A program made the translations under genes and the position numbers. 64,000 nucleotides of DNA, taken from the NCBI GenBank assembly GCA_031213475.1, contig JARUPZ010000002.1, forward strand, positions 1,240,001 to 1,304,000. The letters run 5' to 3'. This stretch comes from Nereocystis luetkeana. Taxonomy: Eukaryota; Sar; Phaeophyceae; Laminariales; Laminariaceae. Positions 61,201 to 64,000 of the stretch are shown piece by piece; position 1 is the stretch's first letter; every line of letters begins with the position of its first letter. The notes beneath the pieces are model-generated. The model saw only the letters and a program-made list of their open reading frames with translations, ran no database searches and had not been told where the DNA came from.

Positions 61201-63645
61201 GGGCGGCGGGAGGGGATGGTGGCGGGGGGAGGGGGGAGGTTGTCCCCGGTGTTTTCTCCTGACTGTAGGGAGAAAGCGAGGTATGCTGCGGATGCGTGGA
61301 ATGCCAAGGCTAGGGCGACGGTGCCGGAGGCCGCCACGAGATCGGCGGCGGCGGAGGCGGGCTACTGGAGGGTGGGTGCTCCCGGGATGCTGGCCTGGTT
61401 TTGTTTGGTGTGGTCGGTCGTTGATTGAATTTGAGTGACTTGGTTGACGAATCGATATATTGGTTGGTCGACTGATTCTTTGGTCGATGGGTTGATCCAT
61501 TGGTGTAGTATTGGTCGTTGATCGTCGGGTCGACCGATCTGCCTGTGTGTGAGTGTGTCGGCCTGCCTGTCTCTCGTTGCTCGTGTGTTTTCTTCTCACT
61601 TCTCGTGTCTAGGTCTTTTCGGTAGAGTGTGTTTGTCTGTGTGTTGTCTAGGCGTTCCGCTTGTCGTGTATGTACGTGTGACTACGCCTGGTCGTCAGTG
61701 TGTCTTCATCTGTGCCTGTGTCTCTGTTTTTTTTTGTGTCTGTATGTGTGCCTGTTTCGCCGTGTTTCAGTGTGCGTCTTGCGTGTGCTTGTCGGCATGG
61801 CCGTGTTTCAGTTTGCGTCTTGCGTGTGCTTGTCGGCATGGGTGTGCCTCTGATCATCTTTGCCCTCTGCCGGTGTGTGTCCAGGTCTGTTGTTGGTGTT
61901 GTTTTTGGTGTTGGTGTTAGTAGTGTTATTGTTTACTTTCGCTAATCGCGCCGGATGTCATCGCCATAATCTAAGTCCTTGGTCACAAGACAGGCTCCGA
62001 TAGACGATGTGTGTTGTCTCGTGAGTCTGTGTGTTCGTTCTGAAATACGTGTGTCTGTAAGCCCCGTGTGTGTAGGTCTGCGTCTCCTAAAGTCTGAGTG
62101 TCTGTACATGTGTATCTTCAAGTCTGTGTACTTTAGGTGCGCGTTCAAGTCAGTGTTGCTCGAGTCTTTGTCTTCAAGTCTGTGTGTCTGGTAATCCGTG
62201 TGTCTTGTAAGTCTTCGGTCTTGACAGTCTGTGTGTCTGGATGTCTGTCTGTGCGCCTGTACGCCTATATACACGATGTTTATCTTTTCCCCGTTGCCTT
62301 TCGTCCGTCCTAACACAGGCCCTCCAGAGCGAGGCGAGCCAGCTCCTAGTCGACCCCACCCTCTACCGCACGATCGAGAGACGACTCGACTCGGCTCGGG
62401 CGCGGCTTGCGCGGGAGGGAAGGAGGGAGGTGGAAATTAACGGAGGGTTGGATCGTCGGACCGGTGCAAAGAACGGAGCATCCCCTGCCCACCGGCGGGG
62501 TCGGGAGGCCAAGGCGGACGCGAAGGAGGAGGCGGTAAAGAGGGAGGGGAGGGAGACGGAGGAGCCCCTGTCCAAGCGGCAGGTGGAGAAATCAACAAGG
62601 AAAGCTCTGACGAGTTTCGATCCCTCGGATGTGCTCAAGGGAGTAAGTACGCTTTTTCTTTTCTTTTCGCTTTAATGGTCTCCTCCCCCCTCGCTGTCGT
62701 CCGCCTCTTTGTGTCCCCCCACCCCCACCCCACCCCTTCTCTACTACTGTAGTTCCCCTATCCTCGCCCCTAGCCCTCTCTGCCTTGCCCCGCAATCTCA
62801 CGCGTGTGTTGCTCTCCTTTGTGACGAGCTGTCTGTGGTTGTTGTCATGCTTTTGTTTTTGTCGTTGTTGTCGTGTTCGTACTGCTGTATATGTTGCCGC
62901 GGTCGGTGCTGTTGTCGGGTTGTTTTGATGGCGTTGGTCTTGTTGGTCGCTACTGCAGTCGTTATCGTCGCGTTTGCTTTTTATTTGTTGTCGCTCTTGC
63001 TGTTTTCTGGACTATGCTGTCTTTGTTGTTGGTGTTGTTGTCGGGTTGTCTTGACGACGTTCGTCGTGTTGCTGCTCCTGCTGTTGTTGGCGTTGTTGCC
63101 GTGCTCCTGGTGTAGTCCCCTTGATGGCGTTTTCTTTGTTGCTGCTGCTCTGCCGTTGCTGTTGTATTACGTGCGTATCAGTGGGTGTTGTTTTTCTCGC
63201 TCCCCCTTCTGGGTTTCCCCAGTGCCTAAACGAGTTACGCATACGTACGTAAATATTACCAGGTACTCACGCGGAGCGCTTTAAAAAGTGCACTATTAAT
63301 ACTCGTACTGCAGTTCGTTGTGCGCATATATATATATCACGATACTATTAATATGACTTTTTTCTTGTCCCATCATCTTGGGCGTGGCTGATGCCACTGC
63401 TGTACATAACAGTAAGCAGCTCCACCTCCTACCGTTGTTCTGATATTATTAGTGTTTTTTTCGCTCTACCAAGTATACACAACTGGTACGCCTTCGCGAT
63501 CGTAGTCTTGTGTTTTTTCGGCAGTTTTTTTTTTTTTTTTTTTTTTTCCCCGCAGACGGGTGTAGTAGATGCCGTAGAACTCTCCGGGTCACGCACGCCA
63601 ACGGCAAACTATCAAGATGTTCCGCAAGATATCAAGATACGGTAG
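33274..63645 (+). CDS. Tudor-like + linker-histone (H15) domain nuclear protein, 11 exons, complete
   Basis: Exons: 33274-33389, 34360-34750, 42325-42447, 53212-53373, 54211-54362, 55254-55800, 57510-57734, 59211-59492, 60058-61371, 62319-62642, 63556-63645. Phases agree at all ten junctions (3,726 nt, 1,241 residues and a TAG). The ATG at 33274 is the first after an in-frame TGA at 33223-33225. Residues 17-72 read as a Tudor-like barrel (VGSRVRIWWDGDRTFYEG, YDAK, YDGEDTDVYVEDLESG, RWEV). Residues 93-157 are a Lys/Ala-rich linker with a likely nuclear localisation signal. Residues 158-231 are an H1/H5 winged helix (SYLDMVLEAVSFLNEKNGVS, SIRKWI, LMKLVSEGMLEKVKHSFRLS). Residues 265-315 and 390-500 are highly charged and helical. 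Residues about 498-710 form an unrecognised block. The rest is Ala/Gly/Gln/His low complexity and a charged C-terminus. Inferred role: chromatin binding, with the Tudor part possibly reading a histone mark. Weakest points: the acceptor of exon 6 and the short last exon. Confidence 0.85.
33925..34276 (+). mobile_element. tRNA-derived SINE, subfamily S-A, copy 1 (full length)
   Basis: A box ggtggttcaagtggtt, B box gggttcgagcccc, a body with ttgagagcgccttgcagcg and gagcctgctatgtgaccccg, and a terminal A run of about 30 bases. Sits in intron 1 of the Tudor-H1 gene; its poly-A ends 83 bases before exon 2. Confidence 0.9.
34360..34750 (+). CDS. Tudor-H1 gene exon 2 (Tudor second half, Ala/Lys linker, start of H15)
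   Basis: Acceptor gaccag follows a good pyrimidine tract. It completes the Tudor fold (YDAKAAMHKMIYDGEDTDVY, VEDLESGAQRWEV). Then come PSPPAGAKKKTKTSK and long Ala runs broken by Lys/Glu, and it ends SSYLDMVLE, the first helix of the linker-histone domain. An upstream acceptor at 34323 is also in phase but would insert a Leu/Pro-rich stretch into the Tudor core. Confidence 0.88.
36280..36389 (+). mobile_element. Palindromic MITE M2, copy 4 (Tudor-H1 intron 2)
   Basis: tattacgggggaccatagtt to actatggacccccgtaata; internal loop near tacatttacccatttttac. Confidence 0.93.
37190..37285 (+). repeat. Short repeat shared with 18340-18410
   Basis: cacgcagcttgcaaagttga and actcacagctgacgtg match gtacgcagcttgcaaagctg and attcacagctgacgt at 18340-18410. 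Confidence 0.6.
37320..37612 (-). mobile_element. SINE S-B, copy 3 (reverse, full length)
   Basis: Starts at a T/AATAA-rich end (reverse of the tail), then cgatcttctggacaagccgt, ctgctcgtcgattttcatcg and ends at the tRNA-like head (gctcggtgagacttgaaccc, B box in reverse). Confidence 0.82.
38420..38515 (+). repeat. CTG/CCCCTGTTGCT simple sequence
   Basis: Short ctgctgctg and cccctgttgctcc words in intron 2. Confidence 0.5.
38700..38960 (-). mobile_element. Family K element, diverged copy
   Basis: gatgtagggtttgcgttccg and tctccagcacaccagccaac are the reverse complement of the right half of the 30932-31260 element. Confidence 0.55.
38975..39495 (+). repeat. Irregular tandem of CCTAGG/AACCCTA and family K ends
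   Basis: Three rounds of gtgtgaaatccagtcgctgc ... gcctgaaatccggggatggc ... tgtccccgtagtcg at about 39090, 39249 and 39388, mixed with aaccctagg words and an (AT)n run at 39048-39063. Confidence 0.75.
39885..39990 (+). repeat. Family F copy with telomere-like (CCCTAA)3
   Basis: cgcaagataacaccccc, then ccctaaccctaaccctaacc, then gagagtgcagacaccgagcg. Confidence 0.7.
40045..40168 (+). mobile_element. SINE S-A fragment interrupted by MITE M2
   Basis: gcgagccgacgagggaaaag, gtactga-like aaggcacgaaccgtag, gcctgctttgtgaccccgaa and ctgagttgcga, then the MITE begins. Similar A/G-rich sequence (ggaggagaggaagaaaag) resumes after 40417, suggesting insertion into the SINE. Confidence 0.75.
40169..40417 (+). 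mobile_element. Palindromic MITE M2, copy 5, with an internal insertion
   Basis: Ends ctattacggggggccatagt and ccccccgtaatag. About 130 bp of foreign sequence (containing gactccaaatataagccaca twice) interrupts the left arm from about 40195. Confidence 0.85.
41161..41400 (-). repeat. Repeat family F, reverse copy
   Basis: After a C run: ccgattttctccaaagcatg, tttccatagacgcgtcgctc, ggcgtttactctc and ccgacggggtgtgtcatctc. Confidence 0.7.
41955..42033 (+). mobile_element. MITE M3, eroded copy
   Basis: aaccctttgaggacaaactt, ccgattttggggacaaacca, aattccaagtatttcgaccc. Confidence 0.55.
42325..42447 (+). CDS. Tudor-H1 gene exon 3 (H15 core)
   Basis: 41 codons, phase 0: AVSFLNEKNGVSLSSIRKWI then LAKYPETKDKQKASFNSL. 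This is helix 1 end, helix 2 and helix 3 start of the linker-histone winged helix. Acceptor tcgcag, donor gag|gtcaga. It follows a 7.6-kb intron. Confidence 0.93.
42478..42750 (+). repeat. Degenerate (CTTGT)n repeat
   Basis: cttgtcttgtcttgaatcgt and variants for about 270 bp, starting 30 bases after the donor of Tudor-H1 exon 3. Confidence 0.85.
43228..43317 (+). mobile_element. MITE M3, diverged copy
   Basis: gcattcccgttttgggggac, tcaagtaatttgtgcccgaa, acggggctacattcccacaa. Confidence 0.65.
43954..44166 (+). mobile_element. Palindromic MITE M2, copy 6, split by an M3 insertion
   Basis: tattacgggggacga is followed by an M3 element (43971-44062); the remainder resumes gtaggaactacggtacacg and ends tatggccccccgtaata. 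The break is at the position of the TTAA in intact M2 arms. Confidence 0.92.
43969..44062 (+). mobile_element. piggyBac-like MITE M3 nested in M2
   Basis: Ends ttaacccttttaggaccgca and gcggttctaaaggggtt; inner arms ccgttttggggacaaa and ggtttgtccccaaacggg. Confidence 0.92.
44958..45307 (+). mobile_element. SINE S-A, copy 2 (full length)
   Basis: ggccgcccaggtggttcaag (A box), ctgggttcgagccccaggtg (B box), a body matching 33925-34276 and a 24-base A tail. In Tudor-H1 intron 3. Confidence 0.92.
45308..46190. other. No gene seen (intron 3)
   Basis: Holds the clustered palindrome taccaggtacctggtacctg near 45580, a telomere-like ctaaccctaactctatccct near 45920 and attaataataaat AT-rich DNA. Confidence 0.4.
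46200..46510 (+). repeat. Repeat family D, copy 3
   Basis: gtgttgcgggacgggggcgt, caggtcctgtagagcatatc, aaaccgcacggtatgatctg; diverged from copies 1 and 2. Confidence 0.6.
46760..48930 (+). repeat. Nine-copy 240-bp tandem array of TIR-bearing units
   Basis: Exact 240-bp period, nine units. In every unit ttaaccctttattggccaca and its continuation (gtctagcctttgtc) is matched ~180 bp later by the reverse complement gacaaaggctagacttgtgg plus ccaataaagggtt. Between units lies a constant spacer (tcagccaggtgaaggtagta). Units differ at only a few positions. The 78-codon minus-strand ORF repeated in each unit ends in a stop at the TIR and is not credible coding. Located in intron 3 of the Tudor-H1 gene. 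Confidence 0.97.
49250..49440 (-). repeat. Repeat family F, reverse copy
   Basis: gagtttcgccaaagcatgtg, ccatagaggcatcgctcggc, gtttgcaccttttccc, atcgtccgaggctctg. Confidence 0.7.
49441..50320. other. No gene seen (intron 3)
   Basis: Unique-looking DNA with taccaggta and acagcagta words. No exon with matching phase was found. Confidence 0.4.
50323..50420 (+). mobile_element. piggyBac-like MITE M3, intact copy with TTAA on both sides
   Basis: ttaacccttttaggaccgca ... tggggttctaaaagggttaa, 98 bp including flanking TTAA. Inner arms gtcccgttttggggacaaac and gtttgtccccacatacggga. Confidence 0.95.
50921..51006 (+). repeat. Repeat R85, copy 2
   Basis: ctctcacattaacccatcgc, agtccatggtcacaggaaag, ctccaatagctctggagtgg. 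Confidence 0.7.
51144..51362 (+). mobile_element. Palindromic MITE M2, copy 7, split by an M3 insertion
   Basis: attacgggggggccattgta ... caccaacaatat, then M3, then gtcctaccaggtatttacta and ggtcccccgcaatag. Confidence 0.9.
51229..51326 (+). mobile_element. MITE M3 nested in M2, TTAA on both sides
   Basis: ttaacccttttagaaccgca ... gcggttctaaaggggttaa; the second nested case, in the central part of M2. Confidence 0.95.
52055..52290 (+). repeat. Repeat family D, copy 4
   Basis: tgttgcctggtgggggcggt, cacagatcctgcacaacttc, atgatctgtgtgatctagac. Confidence 0.65.
52535..52630 (+). mobile_element. MITE M3 copy
   Basis: ttaacccctttgaagaccgc and gtcccgtttggggggcaaac; right arm tttgtccccacaatgggagt with a decayed terminus (gctgaaagga). 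Confidence 0.82.
52666..52774 (+). mobile_element. Palindromic MITE M2, copy 8
   Basis: tattacgggggaccatagtt ... actatgttcccccgtgata, 35 bp after the preceding M3 copy. Confidence 0.93.
53212..53373 (+). CDS. Tudor-H1 gene exon 4 (end of H15, basic tail)
   Basis: 54 codons: ALMKLVSEGMLEKVKHSFRL completes helix 3 and the wing of the H15 domain. Then comes a Lys/Arg/Pro-rich tail (PAKEKEKASRKPKP). Preceded by a 10.8-kb intron holding the 240-bp array. A poly-G tract starts about 18 bases after the donor cag|gtcagg. Confidence 0.92.
53391..53725 (+). repeat. G-rich minisatellite (GCTAGAGGGAAGGGGG)
   Basis: After a 20-base G run, five units of gctagaggga(a)gggggga with gggagggaggggggg spacers, then more G runs to 53712. 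Lies in intron 4, beginning 18 bases after the exon 4 donor. Confidence 0.9.
54211..54362 (+). CDS. Tudor-H1 gene exon 5 (charged helix)
   Basis: VKESKAERKKATTAAEAKTD and EAGKKMRAEIEERLRKRN: strongly charged, likely helical or coiled coil. Acceptor cgtcag; donor gtgcgt leaves two bases (phase 2). Confidence 0.85.
54385..54530 (+). repeat. Poly-G-rich tract in intron 5
   Basis: G runs at 54387-54411 and 54502-54526 with GGGGAGG words between; starts 25 bases after the exon 5 donor. Confidence 0.75.
54797..55018 (+). repeat. (TCCC)n microsatellite, about 220 bp
   Basis: More than 50 units of tccc with a few interruptions (cgcccc near 54826, ccccccc near 54975, ctgcc near 54997). A pure pyrimidine strand, in intron 5, 235 bases before exon 6. 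Confidence 0.97.
55254..55800 (+). CDS. Tudor-H1 gene exon 6 (Gln/Lys, Gly and acidic stretches)
   Basis: GDNFFTRMDQSLLLNQ, a Lys/Asp/Gln repeat, a helical NLETKREAEARIQAAEQ, a Gly run, an EAEAEAEGG run, an acidic DEDGEEEEEEGEEE run, then an Ala-rich helix and VPADPMTVAETLVK before gtaagg. The start at 55254 (atgcag) is the only acceptor matching exon 5's phase. It has a poor pyrimidine tract; the better-looking site at 55281/55282 would break phase with the exon 5 donor. Confidence 0.8.
55815..56080 (+). repeat. G-run and GGGGTT/GGGTTG simple repeat
   Basis: Begins 15 bases after the exon 6 donor: long G tracts (55834-55855) then ggggttggggttggagtt-like units and (GGGGGT)n at 55974-56005. 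Confidence 0.8.
56590..56905 (-). repeat. Family E, reverse copy (intron 6)
   Basis: gctctggaagtggccacacc, cacccttcatgcgactcgcc, cggcgcttggcgcttggtgc, gatgcgagtgtctatggtca, ending at the catgcatgg end. Confidence 0.8.
57055..57110 (+). repeat. (GGA)n microsatellite
   Basis: ggaggaggaggagg run of about 35 bases after a poly-G tract. Confidence 0.8.
57380..57488 (-). repeat. Two family E end fragments with a C run
   Basis: gatgcgactacggccgtgca occurs twice (near 57390 and 57431); the second is followed by C runs up to 57488, 20 bases before the exon 7 acceptor. Confidence 0.75.
57510..57734 (+). CDS. Tudor-H1 gene exon 7 (start of unrecognised block)
   Basis: 75 codons, phase 0: MGVLKREDIAPGAAKVALTG, CTEWPPLQVDTV, EQQGAFYNYFITWPGNRLP, DDLKE. 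The composition is that of a folded globular domain; I recognise no family. Acceptor cacacag after a C-rich tract, donor gag|gtcagt. Confidence 0.88.
58553..58662 (+). mobile_element. Palindromic MITE M2, copy 9 (intron 7)
   Basis: tattacggggggccatagtt ... aactatggtcccccgtaata. Inserted beside tacctgg. Confidence 0.93.
59211..59492 (+). CDS. Tudor-H1 gene exon 8 (unrecognised block continued)
   Basis: 94 codons, phase 0: LSHRDVDLNYTHIYYLEKRE, a Pro-rich loop, then ARIVGRTTALRLDSGEFVQH, GFMKKTQAYAKRSNVP, NLVTFS. The 5' edge uses ccccgcag at 59210; another AG nearer the coding (tctcacag) would shift phase. Donor agc|gtgagt. Confidence 0.88.
60058..61371 (+). CDS. Tudor-H1 gene exon 9 (large, mostly low complexity)
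   Basis: 438 codons. The first ~45 residues look folded (NPHTRRRYNVTREFCAAPWY, LLRDTLRKNPSLI). The remainder is poly-Ala, His runs, Gln runs, a 12-Gly run and Arg/Gly-rich sequence, ending KARYAADAWNAKARATV and EAGYWR. The frame is open throughout. Acceptor tttccag, donor agg|gtgggt. Confidence 0.87.
61395..61560 (+). repeat. TTGGTCGA/TTGGTTGG simple sequence (intron 9)
   Basis: ttggttggtcgactgattc and relatives over about 150 bp. Confidence 0.55.
61762..61850 (+). repeat. 42-bp direct duplication in GTGT-rich DNA
   Basis: gcgtcttgcgtgtgcttgtc plus ggcatgg, preceded by gtgtttcag, occurs twice (61763-61801 and 61803-61843). The surrounding intron 9 is rich in gtgtgtctg words to about 62260. 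Confidence 0.75.
61961..62006 (+). repeat. Repeat R85, copy 3 (partial)
   Basis: gccataatctaagtccttgg and tcacaagacaggctccgata. Confidence 0.55.
62319..62642 (+). CDS. Tudor-H1 gene exon 10 (charged C-terminal region)
   Basis: 108 codons: ALQSEASQLLVDPTLYRTIE, RLDSARARLAREGRREVE, then Lys/Glu-rich sequence and STRKALTSFDPSDVLKG before gtaagt. Probably helical and basic; no named domain. Confidence 0.88.
62820..63170 (+). repeat. GTTGTTGTCG-type simple sequence (intron 10)
   Basis: Degenerate gttgttgtcgggttg units; produces Leu/Val/Cys-rich chance ORFs. Not coding. Confidence 0.6.
63556..63645 (+). CDS. Tudor-H1 gene exon 11 (last exon, stop TAG)
   Basis: A run of 20-plus T followed by ccccgcag makes a strong acceptor. 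In phase 0 with exon 10 the frame reads TGVVDAVELSGSRTPTANYQ, DVPQDIKIR, stop. It is short and has no homology support, so the true 3' end could instead lie outside the window. Confidence 0.6.
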   Translation, partial: TGVVDAVELSGSRTPTANYQDVPQDIKIR

Positions 63646-63881
63646 CGCACGAAGCGTAACGGTGGGCACCCGACCTCAAGCCTGACGGTTTCATCCGTGC
63701 CTGATACCTGACTCCACTGAAACTCGTTTTTTTATTATTTACTATTAATAGTATAAATCTATTTTACGAACGACACACACTTGGTATGTACGCAACCGTT
63801 GATATCCACACATGATACGGTAGAGCAGCCGCGGTATATTTGCCCGCGCAGGCTCGATACTTATCTTGGGCCCCCATACTT

Positions 63882-63985
63882 TTAACCCTATTATTAACAG
63901 TAGTGCAGTCCCGTTCAGGGGAAAAGCCACTCAAATTCTAGGTAGTTTGTCCCCAATACGGGACTGTAGTCCTAAGAGGGTCAAG
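63882..63985 (+). mobile_element. MITE M3 copy downstream of the Tudor-H1 stop
   Basis: ttaaccctattattaacagt then gcagtcccgttcaggggaaa; right arm agtttgtccccaatacggga, ctgtagtcctaagagggtca. The left arm carries a short insertion. Confidence 0.8.
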
Positions 63986-64000
63986 TCTGGGCTGCACCCT

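Overview
The window is eukaryotic nuclear DNA. Coding sequence is split into short exons with canonical GT/AG borders, separated by introns of up to about 10.8 kb. Roughly 90% of the window is non-coding and consists mostly of small transposon relics and simple repeats. C-ending codons dominate the exons, CAG/CTG runs and poly-G tracts are abundant, and CCCTAA-type telomere-like motifs occur inside repeats. Together these fit a large-genome stramenopile such as a brown alga. That placement is inference; no species marker is present.

Left part (452-14140, minus strand): most of a long-chain acyl-CoA synthetase gene. Twelve phase-consistent exons encode 542 residues with all the AMP-binding hallmarks intact. 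The 3' end (about the last 100-130 residues) lies off the left edge. The start codon is either in an unidentified upstream exon or at an in-frame ATG at 14319.

Middle (14.15-33.27 kb): no confident gene. This is a mosaic of tandem repeats, inverted-repeat elements, a C-rich-codon pseudogene-like island (20.3-21.2 kb), a CGGGT pentamer array, a CAG array and a few unassigned ORFs.

Right part (33274-63645, plus strand): one complete 30.4-kb gene of 11 exons for a predicted 1,241-residue nuclear protein. It has an N-terminal Tudor-like domain, an Ala/Lys-rich linker, a linker-histone (H1/H5) winged helix, a charged helical region, a block I do not recognise (about residues 498-710) and a long low-complexity tail. 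No exon of this gene was supplied as an annotated model; I joined it by splice sites and reading phase.

The large introns of both genes host several recognisable repeat families: a piggyBac-like TTAA-flanked MITE, a palindromic TA-flanked MITE, a tRNA-derived SINE with two body types, an ~820-bp TIR element, a repeat capped by poly-G, and a nine-copy 240-bp tandem array whose every unit carries long terminal inverted repeats. Several cases of one element nested in another give a relative insertion order.
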